A DNA stretch of 64,000 nucleotides from Chitinasiproducens palmae (GCF_900095735.1 NZ_FNLO01000001.1:418634-482633), one strand, 5' to 3'. Counted from the first letter of the stretch, positions 17,827 to 28,179 are shown. A program made the numbers and translations. The notes: generated from the sequence alone by a model not told the origin.

Positions 17827-18788
17827 GCCGCCGGGTTGACGGTGTTCGGCAGTTCGTTGCGGATCAGGGCGGCAATCAGATTGTCGGCCGCCTGCATCGC
17901 CATCGCCACGCGCGTTTCTTCGGTTGCGGACCCGATGTGCGGCAGCGGCACGACGTTCGGCAGTCGCAGCAGCGCCGAGTCGGCCGAGACCGGCTCGTGC
18001 TCGAACACGTCCAGCCCCGCGGCGCGGACGCGTCCTTCGGTCAGCGCCGCGATCAGGGCGGCTTCATCGATGACGGCGCCGCGCGACGCGTTGATCAGGA
18101 TCGCGTCCGGCTTCATCAACGACAGTTCGCGGCTGCCGATCATGCCGCGCGTCGCGTCGGTCAGCGGCACCTGCAGGCAGACGAAGTCCGCTTCCCCCAG
18201 CAGCGTGTCGAGCGAACACAAGCGCGCGCCATAGGTGCGTTCGGCCGTCTCGTCGCGGTGGCGGCCGTGGTACAGCACCTTCATGCCGAAACCCAGCGCG
18301 GCGCGGCGCGCGACGGCCTGGCCAATGCGACCCAGTCCGATAATGCCGATGGTCTTGTGGTGCACATCGACACCGTAGAGTTCCGCGCCGATACTTTTCT
18401 GCCAACGACCGGCACGAACGTAGTCGGCCAACTCGACCACGCGTCGCGCGGTGGCGAGGACCAGCGCGAAGACGGTGTCGGCGGTGGTTTCGGTCAGGAC
18501 ATCAGGGGTATGGGACAGTACGACGTGGCGCGCGTCGAGAGCGGCCAGGTCGAACTTGTCGATGCCGACCGAGACCGTGGCGATGGCGCGCAGCCGCGTC
18601 GCGCGCGACAGTTCGGCCGCGCCGATGGCCACGCTCGAACCCAGCGCACCGTCCACCTGGGCCAGCGCGTCAGCCAGTGCGTCGGGATTGGCACGCAGGC
18701 CATCGATGCGCTCGATCGAGAAATGCTCGGCCAGCCTGGCCTCGACGGCGTCCGGTTGCGCGCGGTAGATAAGGATGCGAGGTTTCAT
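17811..18788 (-). CDS. kguD: 2-keto-6-phosphogluconate reductase (D-2-hydroxyacid dehydrogenase family)
   Basis: A 325-residue D-isomer-specific 2-hydroxyacid dehydrogenase. The NAD(P)-binding site is TIGIIGLGRIGQAVARRA; catalytic Arg is in NASRGAVIDE, Glu in FEHEP, and His in PLPHIGSAT. By context it reduces 2-keto-6-phosphogluconate to 6-phosphogluconate, the last step of the Kgu route. The closest family alternative is 2-ketogluconate/glyoxylate reductase (TkrA/GhrB). Confidence 0.85.
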   Translation of the reverse strand: MKPRILIYRAQPDAVEARLAEHFSIERIDGLRANPDALADALAQVDGALGSSVAIGAAELSRATRLRAIATVSVGIDKFDLAALDARHVVLSHTPDVLTETTADTVFALVLATARRVVELADYVRAGRWQKSIGAELYGVDVHHKTIGIIGLGRIGQAVARRAALGFGMKVLYHGRHRDETAERTYGARLCSLDTLLGEADFVCLQVPLTDATRGMIGSRELSLMKPDAILINASRGAVIDEAALIAALTEGRVRAAGLDVFEHEPVSADSALLRLPNVVPLPHIGSATEETRVAMAMQAADNLIAALIRNELPNTVNPAAWAKR

Positions 18789-18813
18789 GACGGATCAGGG
18801 AAGGCGATGAGGC

Positions 18814-18835
18814 GCGCCGCACGGATGCGCGGCGC
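18814..18835 (-). other. GC hairpin between kguT and kguD
   Basis: GCGCCGC and GCGGCGC form a 7-bp stem around an 8-base loop in the 91-bp kguT-kguD spacer. There is no T-run, so it is not a classical terminator. It could be an mRNA processing or stability element within the operon. Confidence 0.35.
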
Positions 18836-18879
18836 ACGGTGGCTAGACGGGATGATGCTTGCAACGGCACCCGGACGGC

Positions 18880-20160
18880 TCAACGCGCGCCAGTGACCGA
18901 TACGTCGCGCGCGGCCTGCCTGGGCACCTTCACCATGATGGTCAGCACCACCGACGCGAACAGCGCGACCGCCATGAAGACGTACGACGCGGCCGGGCTG
19001 CCGGTGCTGCCGTTCAGGTAGCCGACGACATACGAGCCGACGAAGGAGCCGAGCGCGCCCATGCTGTTGATCAGGGCCATCGCGCCGCCGGCCACGCTTT
19101 TCGGCAGCAGTTCCGGCACGATGGCGAAGAACGGACCATACGGCGCATACATGCTCGCGCCCGCAATGACGAGCAGCGTGTACGACAACCAGAAGTGATG
19201 GGCGCCAAGCAGGTAGGAGCCAACGAACGCGAATGCGCCGACCAGCAGCAGCGGCCATACGAACAGCGTGCGGTTGCGGGTGCGATCGGAGGCCCAGGAC
19301 GCGAGCAGCATCGCGATGGTCGCGGCAAGGTAGGGCAGCGCCGACAGCCAGCCGGTCTCGACCATGCCGAACGCGGAAGCATTCTTCAGGATCGAAGGCA
19401 GCCATAGCACGAAGCCATATACGCCGATGCTCCAGCAGAAATACTGTGCGCACAGCTTGATCACGGCTGGGCTGCGAAATGCCTCGCCGTAGTTGCGGAC
19501 CGGTGCGATCTGGCGCTGTTCCTCGCGCAGCGTGGCTTCCAGCACTTCGCGTTCGGCTGGTTGCAGCCAGCGCGACTGCGCCGGACGGTCCTGCACGATG
19601 AACCACCAGCAGACTGCCCAGAGCACCGCCGGAATGCCTTCGGCGATGAACATGTGCCGCCAGCCGAAGCTGTCGACGAGGTAGCCGGACAGCACCGACA
19701 TCCAGAGGATCGTGACCGGGTTGCCAAGGATCAGGAACGTGTTCGCGCGGGAGCGCTCGCCGCGCGTGAACCAGTTGCTGATGAAAATCAACATGGCCGG
19801 CATCACCGCGGCCTCCACCACGCCGAGCAGGAAACGGACGGCGATCAGACCTTCGAGATTGCTCACGAAGCCGGTGGCCGCCGCCAGCAGCCCCCATGCA
19901 ATCAGGCTTGCAAAGACAAGCTTCTTGACGCTGCGCTTCTCCGCGTAGATCGCGCCGGGGATCTGGAAAAAGAAATAGCCCAGAAAAAACAGCGCGCCAA
20001 GGAGCGACGACATGCCGTGGGTGATGCCGAGGTCGCGATTGATGCCAGCCGCCGCCGCGAAGCCGTAGTTCGCACGATCGAGGTAGGCGAGGCTGTAGGT
20101 GATGAAGACCACCGGCATGATGTACCACCAGCGGCGTATCGGAAGCGCGTGCGATTGCAT
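18880..20160 (-). CDS. kguT: 2-ketogluconate MFS transporter
   Basis: A 426-residue major facilitator of the anion:cation symporter type (MPVVFITYSLAYLDRANYGFA at the first membrane segment, about 12 segments). The ATG at 20160 follows AAGGAGACAATC, a strong ribosome-binding site. By operon context it imports 2-ketogluconate across the inner membrane. It sits 23 bp after kguK. Confidence 0.87.
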   Translation of the reverse strand: MQSHALPIRRWWYIMPVVFITYSLAYLDRANYGFAAAAGINRDLGITHGMSSLLGALFFLGYFFFQIPGAIYAEKRSVKKLVFASLIAWGLLAAATGFVSNLEGLIAVRFLLGVVEAAVMPAMLIFISNWFTRGERSRANTFLILGNPVTILWMSVLSGYLVDSFGWRHMFIAEGIPAVLWAVCWWFIVQDRPAQSRWLQPAEREVLEATLREEQRQIAPVRNYGEAFRSPAVIKLCAQYFCWSIGVYGFVLWLPSILKNASAFGMVETGWLSALPYLAATIAMLLASWASDRTRNRTLFVWPLLLVGAFAFVGSYLLGAHHFWLSYTLLVIAGASMYAPYGPFFAIVPELLPKSVAGGAMALINSMGALGSFVGSYVVGYLNGSTGSPAASYVFMAVALFASVVLTIMVKVPRQAARDVSVTGAR

Positions 20161-20183
20161 GATTGTCTCCTTGTCCTTGCTGC

Positions 20184-21164
20184 TTATGCCGCGGAGGCGC
20201 GGCTGGTGCTTGCCGACGGCGCCGCGCCGCTGTCCTCCAGCGCCGCGAGCGCATCCGCGGTGGGCAATCCTTCGCTGTCGCCGATCACCTGCACCGCCAG
20301 CGCCCCGATCAGCGCGCCGCGCCGGCTGGCCGCGGTCGCATCGGCGCCGGCCAGCAATGCACTGATGACGCCGACCGCAAAGCCGTCGCCGGCGCCGACA
20401 GTGTCGACCACTTCGCGCACCGGCGTCGCGGCTACTCGCCCGGCCGCGCCCTTGGCGTCGGCCCAGTAGGCGCCCGCGGCTCCCAGCTTGACGAACACGC
20501 CGCGGGCGCCGCGCGACAGATAGAACTCGGCGACCCCTTCGGGAGTGTCGCAACCCGTGAGGATCTCGCCTTCGCCGATTCCCGGCAGCACCCAGTCGGC
20601 GTAGCTGGCGAGTCGGTTCAGTGTGTCCACCATGATCTCCCGAGACGGCCACAAAGTCGGCCGCAGGTTGGGATCGAAGGAAATCGTGCGGCCACGCTGT
20701 CGGAACGCATCGGCCAGGGCCAGCGCGAGCTCGCACGAGCTGGCGGAAATCGCGGGCGCCACACCGGTGAGGTGAAGATGTGCGTTCGTGTCGGCGAGCG
20801 AAGGATCGAAATCGTCCCGACTCAGATGGCTGGCCGCCGAGCCGCGCCGGAAATATTCCACGGCCGGGTCTTCGCCGCGCTCGGCGCGGGACTTCAACTG
20901 GAAGCCGGTGGGATAGCGTGGGTCGCTGACGATCCGACTGGTGTCGATCCCTTCCGCCGCGATCGCCGCGTTGATCGTCCGGCCGAACGAGTCATCGCCA
21001 ACCCGGCTCAGATAGGTCACGTCATGGCCGAGGCGCGAGAGTCCGATCGCGACATTCAGATCGGCGCCGGCAATGCGCTTGATGAAGCGGTCGGCATTTT
21101 CCAATGGTCCGGCTGCTTCGGCGACGAACATGATCATCGCCTCGCCGTAGGTCAGTATCTTCAT
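20184..21164 (-). CDS. kguK: 2-ketogluconate kinase (PfkB/ribokinase family)
   Basis: A 326-residue PfkB sugar kinase with N-terminal MKILTYGEAMIMFV, GADLNVAIGLSRLG substrate site and the ATP/catalytic signature DTVGAGDGFAVGVISALL (Asp base). It phosphorylates 2-ketogluconate to 2-keto-6-phosphogluconate in this context; 2-keto-3-deoxygluconate kinase is the closest alternative by sequence. There is no clear ribosome-binding site before ATG 21164. Confidence 0.85.
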   Translation of the reverse strand: MKILTYGEAMIMFVAEAAGPLENADRFIKRIAGADLNVAIGLSRLGHDVTYLSRVGDDSFGRTINAAIAAEGIDTSRIVSDPRYPTGFQLKSRAERGEDPAVEYFRRGSAASHLSRDDFDPSLADTNAHLHLTGVAPAISASSCELALALADAFRQRGRTISFDPNLRPTLWPSREIMVDTLNRLASYADWVLPGIGEGEILTGCDTPEGVAEFYLSRGARGVFVKLGAAGAYWADAKGAAGRVAATPVREVVDTVGAGDGFAVGVISALLAGADATAASRRGALIGALAVQVIGDSEGLPTADALAALEDSGAAPSASTSRASAA

Positions 21165-21253
21165 GATGGAGAGGTGGAGCGAAATCTGTGAAGCGCGATG
21201 GCCGACGCGCTGACTTGCGCGGACCGAGGCACGGACGGCAGGGCGCGCATCGT

Positions 21254-22219
21254 TCAGTCGCGCAACACGGCGCGCAACGCATCGCGGGTGGCGGCGACCG
21301 GGTCGGCGCCGACGATCGGAAATTCGAGGCCGCGCGGGAGTGCGGGCGGCAGTGCCGCGACCCAGTCTCGCCACGGCCCAATGCCCTCGTCGGGTGCGAC
21401 GGCGTGATAACGGTCGTCCCGGATCTGCACGCCTTTGCAATGCACATACTCGACATGGCGTGCCAGCGAGGCGCAGGCAGACGCGGTGTCGTCGCCGGCC
21501 CAGTACCAGTTGCCGATGTCGAGCGTCATGCCGAACGCCCCGCGCCACGCTTCGTTGGCGCGCAGGCTAGCGAACAGTGCCTCGAAATCGGCGCGGCTGC
21601 CGCCGACCGCTGACTGCCCGTTCTCGACAAAGACGCGCACCGGCGCCCGCCGCAACACATCCGCGACCGCGTCCATCGCGCTTGACCAGTGCGCCGCCCA
21701 GGTCGCCGACGCGCGTCGGCCGCTTGCGGCGGCCACCGCGCGCGCATCGCTGTCCGCCGGTTGCTGGCGGCCAGGTGCATCGAACGGTCCCAGTTGCAGT
21801 TTGAGCGCGATCGCGCCGAACGCCTGCGCCTCGCGCAGGGCGCGGCCGACGGTTGCGACGGACGGCAAGCCGTCTTCGCCGAAGAACTCGGCGGGCGTCG
21901 AATAGACCAGCGCGAAGCCGACGCTGCCAGGCATAGCGGCGAGCGCGCCGGCAAATGCAGTGGCGTCCCGGTCGCGCCACTCGGGCGGCAACAATTCGGC
22001 GCGGACTTCGAAGCCGTCGGCGCCGGCTGCCATCGCCCACTGCGCCGCCGCCAACTGGCCGCGTTCGCGCACGCGATCGGCGCCGTAGGCGCTGGCCACC
22101 ACGATGCCGGCCGCCCGACCTTCACGGGCGGTGAAGGAGCGGAAGCGCTTTGCCGCGTCCGTGCCGGCGGTGGCACTGGCCGTCGGCGGCGGTGAGGAGC
22201 TGGACGGAGGGTGAGTCAT
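21254..22219 (-). CDS. kguE: KguE, TIM-barrel sugar epimerase-like protein
   Basis: A 321-residue protein of the AP-endonuclease-2/xylose isomerase-like TIM-barrel group; metal-site-like segments are VFVENGQS, MTLDIGNWYWAG and VEYVHCKGV. It is the first gene of the kgu operon. In Pseudomonas kguE is an operon member of uncertain catalytic role. The start at ATG 22219 (MTHPPSSSS) is chosen; an ATG at 22294 would place the PtxS-like box next to the start codon. Residues 2-25 are low-complexity Ser/Pro. Confidence 0.8.
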   Translation of the reverse strand: MTHPPSSSSPPPTASATAGTDAAKRFRSFTAREGRAAGIVVASAYGADRVRERGQLAAAQWAMAAGADGFEVRAELLPPEWRDRDATAFAGALAAMPGSVGFALVYSTPAEFFGEDGLPSVATVGRALREAQAFGAIALKLQLGPFDAPGRQQPADSDARAVAAASGRRASATWAAHWSSAMDAVADVLRRAPVRVFVENGQSAVGGSRADFEALFASLRANEAWRGAFGMTLDIGNWYWAGDDTASACASLARHVEYVHCKGVQIRDDRYHAVAPDEGIGPWRDWVAALPPALPRGLEFPIVGADPVAATRDALRAVLRD

Positions 22220-22294
22220 GTCTTGAATGGGGAGGACAGGCCAGCGCCGGCGCGCCTGCGCGGCGCCGACCTGCGCGGCATTATCCGCCAGCAC

Positions 22295-22308
22295 TGGAAC
22301 CGATTCCA
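22295..22308 (-). promoter_or_regulatory. Candidate PtxS operator
   Basis: TGGAACCGATTCCA is a near-perfect palindrome 76 bp upstream of the kguE start. It matches the published Pseudomonas PtxS site TGAAACCGGTTTCA at 11 of 14 positions. The place and sequence suit repression of kguEKTD-ptxS by PtxS, relieved by 2-ketogluconate. Confidence 0.7.
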
Positions 22309-22453
22309 GAGTTTTCGACGTTTAGGGTGTCACTGGCTATCCGGGTAAGCCCTTAGGCGCTTCCAGCCGCACGCGCATTCCCTCACAATAGCGGCACCGG
22401 CTGCGTGCACTGGCCTGTCTATCCGCTTCGACAAAGCTGCTCCTGGAGGCAAG

Positions 22454-22900
22454 ATGATCGACACCCCTCCCGTACGACCAACCGAGCATGAGGATTCGTC
22501 CGTCGCGACGGCGGTGCGCCGAACCCGGCGCCGCGCGCTCCTCGGTATGCAGAAGATCGCTGGTGCGACCGTAATCGTCGCGGGGAGCGCCGGGCTGGCG
22601 GGATGCCAGACGGCGACGCCGCTGGAAGTGGCTATCGGCGACCCGCAGGCGGGCAGTCGCGCCGATACGGCTTCACAGCTCGACTTTCGCGGCATGGACC
22701 AGGCGGTCGACGACTGCAAGCAGGCGGCACGCAGCGCGGCCGCGAATCGCTGCGCGCAGGTACGGGCCTATGAGTCATGCATGCATGGCAAGGGCTACGT
22801 CACCCTGCTGGGTCCAGACACGCCGAGCGGCTGCGGCGAGACCGATTGGCAACGCAATCTGCGTCAGGAGATGAAGGTGTTGCGCGAAGACGGTCGCTGA
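22454..22900 (+). CDS. Hypothetical lipoprotein
   Basis: 148 residues, not assigned to a family. The N-terminus has consecutive arginines (RRTRRRALLG), a hydrophobic stretch IAGATVIVAGSAGLAGC and a lipobox LAGC near residue 52, pointing to a lipid-anchored envelope protein, possibly Tat-exported. Four further cysteines follow the lipobox region. GGAGG lies just before the ATG. Confidence 0.65.
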   Translation: MIDTPPVRPTEHEDSSVATAVRRTRRRALLGMQKIAGATVIVAGSAGLAGCQTATPLEVAIGDPQAGSRADTASQLDFRGMDQAVDDCKQAARSAAANRCAQVRAYESCMHGKGYVTLLGPDTPSGCGETDWQRNLRQEMKVLREDGR

Positions 22901-23116
22901 CCGGGACTTGGAACAAACTTTGCATGCTTCACATGTTTTTGCTCGCGTTCAGCGCTGGGCCGCTTCCGTGAGGTGCGCACGTCGGCCGCGTCATTGCGCT
23001 CAGGCGCAGTCAAGCGAAGCGCGGTGCCGGCACTGACCGATCAGTCCGGCGCCGGCCGTGAACCGGGCATCGCGAGCAGCAATGTCACATCGAGAAAGCA
23101 AGGAAAGGAGAATACG

Positions 23117-24091
23117 ATGACCGATCAGCAGGCGAATCCTGAGACAGACTGTGGCTTGCGCGTTGCCCTTGGCGTAGGTGCAGTGGTCGGCGGCGTGCTG
23201 CTCGGCTCCGCCGTCTGGACGCGTTGGCAGACACGGCGCGCCGAACGGCGCCACCCGCCGGCCGGGCGCTTCGTCGACGTCGCCGGCGGTCGCCTGCATT
23301 ACCTCGAAGCTGGCGACGGACCACCGGTGGTCCTGATACACGGCAACTCGGTACAGGCCAGCGACTTCGAAGCCAGCGGATTGTTTACGCTGCTGGCGCA
23401 GCGCCACCGCGTCATCGCCTTCGATCGGCCCGGTTTTGGCTATAGCGATCGTCCGGCGGGCCGGGTCTGGACGCCGGCCGCTCAGGCCGACCTGCTGCAC
23501 CAGGCGCTGGCGGAACTGGGCGTCGAGCGAGCCGTCGTCGTTGGCCACTCGTATGGCGCGACGATCGCCGCGGCAATGGCGCTGTCCTATCCTGAGACGG
23601 TTCGCGCGCTGGTCCTCCTGTCGGGCTATTACTTTCCGACGCCGCGCGTCGATGCATTGACAAGTGCATTGGCCAAGACGCCGCTGCTGGGGGGCTTGCT
23701 CCGTCATACGTTGCTGCCGGTGACCGGGCGGCTGACGCTGCCGCTGGCGGCGAAGCGCATGTTCGCGCCGAGAGCGGTCGCGCCCAAGTTCGAGGCGTTC
23801 GTGCCGCGCGCGATGATGACGCGGCCGGTGACGGTCGGCGGAATGACAGGCGACGGCAGCCTGATGATCCCAGGCGCCGCTTCGCTGGCGCGCAGCTACA
23901 AGCGCATCACGCAGCCGGTCACGATCGTGACCGGCGACGGCGACCATGTCGTCAGCGCGGAACGGCACTCGCACAAGCTCCATAAGCAGATCCCGCATAG
24001 CGAACTGCGCGTGGTGCCGCACGCCGGTCACATGGTGCATTACGCGGCTGCGCGCAAGATCAGCGCGTGGGTCGAAGCGCTGTCCGATTGA
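23117..24091 (+). CDS. Alpha/beta hydrolase, membrane-anchored
   Basis: A 324-residue hydrolase. Residues about 15-33 form one membrane segment (VALGVGAVVGGVLLGSAVW), after which the fold begins (GRLHYLEAGDGPPVVLIHGNSVQ). The nucleophile is in VVGHSYGAT, the acid in TGDGDHVV, and the histidine in PHAGHMVHY. Substrate is unknown. ATG 23117 follows AAAGGAG; the frame is open further upstream without family similarity. Confidence 0.82.
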   Translation: MTDQQANPETDCGLRVALGVGAVVGGVLLGSAVWTRWQTRRAERRHPPAGRFVDVAGGRLHYLEAGDGPPVVLIHGNSVQASDFEASGLFTLLAQRHRVIAFDRPGFGYSDRPAGRVWTPAAQADLLHQALAELGVERAVVVGHSYGATIAAAMALSYPETVRALVLLSGYYFPTPRVDALTSALAKTPLLGGLLRHTLLPVTGRLTLPLAAKRMFAPRAVAPKFEAFVPRAMMTRPVTVGGMTGDGSLMIPGAASLARSYKRITQPVTIVTGDGDHVVSAERHSHKLHKQIPHSELRVVPHAGHMVHYAAARKISAWVEALSD

Positions 24092-24439
24092 GCGTTGGCA
24101 CGGACTTTCGGCTCGCGTCGTCGACCCGAGGCGTTGGCTCGACTGCTTGGCTCGACTCGTCGGATCGAGCGATTCGCTCGGCTGCTTCGCGCGAGTGATT
24201 CTCTAGGGCGATCGGCCCGCGTTGTTGGCTCGAATCAGCGGCCGGCGCCTTCTGCCCGGATGCGGTGCCCCAAGTCGTCGGCCGGCATGTCGAAGCCGCG
24301 CGGTGACGCCTGTCGCCGGCCATTGCGGCGCGCTCGGGCGAAATGGCCGGACCGCCGCGCAGCGCGCTCGTTACCCCGCCGCTAAAATGAGCGCTTCGAC
24401 GCTGGCGCGCCAAGCCGGCGTGTGGTTGGAGAGCGCCTC
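24092..24439. other. Gene-free spacer with short direct repeats
   Basis: 348 bp without a convincing frame. TTGGCTCGA occurs three times in the left 150 bp, and GAGCGATTCGCTC forms a short palindrome near 24166. No terminator T-run or promoter was recognised. Confidence 0.4.
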
Positions 24440-25300
24440 ATGACCTATCGTAGCGTCAAGGCTGTGCACCGGGCGCAGCGCGACGACATCGGTTCGCTGC
24501 GGACGCGCCGGGCCTTGCCCGGCCCGGGCCTGCGTCAGTTGGATCCCTTCCTCTTCCTCAATCACCACGGTCCGCAGCACTATCCGCCGGCCAATGAGGG
24601 ACTGCCGTTCGGACCGCACCCGCACCGCGGTTTCGAGACGGTGACCTTCATCCTCAGCGGCATGCTGGCCCACCGCGACAGCGCGGGACACGAAAGCGTG
24701 ATCGGGCAGGGCGGCGTGCAATGGATGACGGCGGGGGCGGGCCTCGTCCATGCGGAACTGTCTCCCGCCGCCTTCATCGAGCAAGGCGGCGACCTCGAGA
24801 TCCTGCAACTCTGGGTCAATCTGCCTGCACGGTTGAAACGTGTCGCACCGCGTTACGTCGGCCTGCAGGGAGACGCGATCCCGACCGTGCGCCCGGCGCA
24901 GGGCGTGGCAATCGAGGCAGTGTCGGGCGATTGGTTCGGGCAGACCGGACCGTTCTCGTCGTCGACCGACGTGCGTCTTGGCTTGGTCCGTTTCGATGCC
25001 GGCGCGACACTGGACGTTACGCTGCCGCCTGATTACACGGTGCTGTGCCATGTAATCGACGGCGTGATCGAGGCTGACGGCAGCCGCGCGGGTCCGGCGG
25101 ACATGATCGAGTTCCACTTTGGTGCGCCACGGCTACGCCTGCGGGCGGCCGAGCGCGCGCGCGTGCTGCTTGGCACTGCGCAACCGCTCGGCGAACCGGT
25201 AGTCTCCTATGGCCCGTTCGTGATGAACACGCGCGAAGAGATCGAGGAAGCGCTTGCCGACTATCGCGCCGGCCGCTTCGACACGCCGTTGCCGGGCTGA
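24440..25300 (+). CDS. Pirin family protein
   Basis: A 286-residue bicupin. The N-terminal cupin carries the pirin metal residues in GPHPHRGFETVTFILSG and GLVHAELSP (three His and one Glu). The second half carries the pirin C-terminal domain. Bacterial homologs such as YhhW have quercetin dioxygenase activity or act as redox-responsive regulators; the role here is unknown. ATG 24440 follows GGAGAG. Confidence 0.88.
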   Translation: MTYRSVKAVHRAQRDDIGSLRTRRALPGPGLRQLDPFLFLNHHGPQHYPPANEGLPFGPHPHRGFETVTFILSGMLAHRDSAGHESVIGQGGVQWMTAGAGLVHAELSPAAFIEQGGDLEILQLWVNLPARLKRVAPRYVGLQGDAIPTVRPAQGVAIEAVSGDWFGQTGPFSSSTDVRLGLVRFDAGATLDVTLPPDYTVLCHVIDGVIEADGSRAGPADMIEFHFGAPRLRLRAAERARVLLGTAQPLGEPVVSYGPFVMNTREEIEEALADYRAGRFDTPLPG

Positions 25301-25577
25301 TCGCTCGGCGCCGCCGCGCTGCCGGCCAAACCGGCCAAAGCGGGCAGCCGGACCGAAGCGCCGATCGCCGTCGCGCGGCGGGCGCTCAACCAGCGCACAC
25401 GGTCGGCCCGGCGCGCACTTGACCGTGCGCAACATTTCGCGGTTGCCGCTATCCTTGCAAGCTTTGCCGGACGCAGCGCGCACGCGAGCGGGATGACTGC
25501 CACGCAGGCGATCGCATTCATGCCGCTAGCGCCTTTCGTTCGGCTGTCTACATTCCGGTCCTCGTCTTCTGCCGCCA

Positions 25578-26882
25578 ATGCCCGACGCACCGCAGCCTTC
25601 CGCCCCAGCTCCGTCTTCCTCCTCATCTCCTTCTCCCGCGCCGCCCGCGCACGATGCGCGACGCTTCGCGCGCTACCTTCTCGGGCGGGCTGCCTCGTCG
25701 CTTTCGTTTCAGATGCTGTCGGTCGCGGTCGGCTGGCAGATCTATCACCTTACCGGCAGCGCTTACGCGCTCGGTCTCGTCGGGCTTGCGCAGTTTCTGC
25801 CGATGGTCTGCCTGACGCTGGTGGTCGGTCATGTCGCCGATCGCTTCGACAGACGGCGCATCGTCGCCGTCTGCATGGGCATCGAGTCGCTCGCCGCGTT
25901 CGGCCTTGCCGCGGTCGTCGCGGTGTCGCTGGCCGGTGCGCTGAGTGCCAGCTTCGCGGTGCCCGCAGTGTATGCATTGATCATCGTCAACGGCGCGGCG
26001 CGCGCGTTCGAGGCGCCGACCAGCGCCACGTTGGTCCCGGCGTTGACGCCGCGCGAGGGCCTGCAACGCGCGACCGCGTGGTCCACGTCCGCCAACCAGA
26101 CCGCGCAGATTCTCGGACCGGCGCTCGGCGGCGTGTGTTATGCGATCGCGCCCACCTTTGCGTTTGCATTGGCCGCCGTGCTGTTCGCGATCGGCGCGGT
26201 GTTGATCGGACGTTTGACGCTGGCGCGGCGCGTTGTCAGTCGTACGCCTGTCACCCTGGCATCGGTGTTCTCGGGCGTCAGCTTCATCCGCAGTCAGCCG
26301 GTCGTGCTTGGCACGCTGTCGCTCGATCTGTTCGCGGTGCTGCTGGGCGGCGCCACCGCACTGATGCCGATCTTCGCGCGCGACATCCTGGCCGTCGGAC
26401 CGTGGGGGCTCGGCGTGATGCGCTCCGCGCCCGCGGTCGGCGCGCTGGCCATGTCAGTGTGGCTGGGCCGCCGTCCCCTCAGCGGCCCGATCGGGAGAAT
26501 CCTGTTCGGCGCATTGATCCTGTTCGGACTGGCGACAGTCGTGTTCGCGTTCTCGCGCAGCCTGCCGCTGACGGTCGCGGCCCTGGTGGTGCTGGGCGCG
26601 GCCGATTCGATCAGCGTGGTGGTCCGCATCACGCTCGTCCAGTTGTTGACCCCGGACGAAATGTTGGGGCGGGTCAGTGCCGTCAACACATTGTTCGTCG
26701 GCACCTCGAATCAGCTGGGCGAATTCGAATCGGGTGTCACTGCCGGGCTGTTCGGCACCGTTGCGGCGACCGCGATGGGCGGCGTCGGCACGATACTCGT
26801 CAGTCTGCTATGGATGCGACTGTTTCCCCAGTTACGAGACATGCGCTCGCTCGACGGCTCGGGCCCGGAAGCGCGCCGCTGA
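25578..26882 (+). CDS. MFS transporter, EntS-like exporter
   Basis: A 434-residue major facilitator with about 12 membrane segments. The motif between segments 2 and 3 is GHVADRFDRRRIV. The N-terminus (residues 1-25) is Pro/Ser/Ala-rich and probably cytoplasmic. The family includes EntS siderophore exporters and macrolide pumps; no biosynthetic neighbour tells which. The 277 bp before it contain no gene. Confidence 0.85.
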   Translation: MPDAPQPSAPAPSSSSSPSPAPPAHDARRFARYLLGRAASSLSFQMLSVAVGWQIYHLTGSAYALGLVGLAQFLPMVCLTLVVGHVADRFDRRRIVAVCMGIESLAAFGLAAVVAVSLAGALSASFAVPAVYALIIVNGAARAFEAPTSATLVPALTPREGLQRATAWSTSANQTAQILGPALGGVCYAIAPTFAFALAAVLFAIGAVLIGRLTLARRVVSRTPVTLASVFSGVSFIRSQPVVLGTLSLDLFAVLLGGATALMPIFARDILAVGPWGLGVMRSAPAVGALAMSVWLGRRPLSGPIGRILFGALILFGLATVVFAFSRSLPLTVAALVVLGAADSISVVVRITLVQLLTPDEMLGRVSAVNTLFVGTSNQLGEFESGVTAGLFGTVAATAMGGVGTILVSLLWMRLFPQLRDMRSLDGSGPEARR

Positions 26883-27283
<401 letters not shown>

Positions 27284-28090
27284 CTAGCGCGCCGGGTCGT
27301 CGGGCAGGGCGGCGGCGAAGGCCTGCAACTGAGCCAGCAGCGCGGCGGGGTCTTCGAACATGGTCAGATGCCCGGTGTCGATCTCGGCGTAGCGGGCGTC
27401 GCGGATGAGCGCCGCGAGCGCCATCGCTTGCGCGGCCGGCACGACCTGGTCCTGACGACAACCGACCACGCGGGTCGGCACGCGCAACCGGCTTGCAGCG
27501 TCGCGCACGTCGACGCGGGCGCCCAACTCGATCTGCCGCAGCATGCCTTCCCAATCGTTGAACTCGACGATCTGACGCTGCATCGCGCGCTGCTCCGCCG
27601 ACGACATGCGTGCCAGAAAAGCCGGACTGAAGCCGTTGATCATGACGAGAGAAGCCATCGCGTCCCGATCCGTTGCGATCAGTTTCTCCCACAGCGCGAG
27701 CATCATCGTTTGGCGCGCGTCGCCGCGGGCGAAGCCGCCCACCAGCAGCAGGCCGCGCACCAGGTCGGGCCTGCGGTCCGCGAGCACCGTCGCGATCGCG
27801 GCGCCCAGCGAGTAGCCGACAACCACGCATCGCGAGATGCGGCACGCGTCTACTGCCGCGGCGACCTGCGACGCGAGCCCGGCCAGCGTGAGCGGCGCGC
27901 CACTGTCGCGGGTCGCGCCGGCGCCGGCGTAATCCGGTCGCAAAACTGTCCAGGCCGGCGTCAACGCGTCGAGCAGATGGCCCCAGTTGCTGTCGCCGTC
28001 GCCGCCGGTTCCCGAAATCAGCAGCAGCCCAGGTCCCTGGCCATCAACGCGATAAGCGACCCGTGCGTCGCCGCATTCGATATAGTGCAT
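27284..28090 (-). CDS. Alpha/beta hydrolase
   Basis: A 268-residue soluble hydrolase. The oxyanion region is LLLISGTGGDGDS, the nucleophile is in VVGYSLGAAIA, and the C-terminal histidine is in DTGHLTMFE. It resembles RutD/3-oxoadipate enol-lactonase-type hydrolases, but no pathway neighbour is present. ATG 28090 gives MHYIECGDARVAY, the usual family beginning. Confidence 0.82.
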   Translation of the reverse strand: MHYIECGDARVAYRVDGQGPGLLLISGTGGDGDSNWGHLLDALTPAWTVLRPDYAGAGATRDSGAPLTLAGLASQVAAAVDACRISRCVVVGYSLGAAIATVLADRRPDLVRGLLLVGGFARGDARQTMMLALWEKLIATDRDAMASLVMINGFSPAFLARMSSAEQRAMQRQIVEFNDWEGMLRQIELGARVDVRDAASRLRVPTRVVGCRQDQVVPAAQAMALAALIRDARYAEIDTGHLTMFEDPAALLAQLQAFAAALPDDPAR

Positions 28091-28179
28091 CGCTTCGCTC
28101 CCGCAGCCTCGTTGCGCGCGCAGCCCCCCCGGCTTGCCCACCGTGACGACCGCCGTCGCGGTGCCACGCGCTGCATCAA

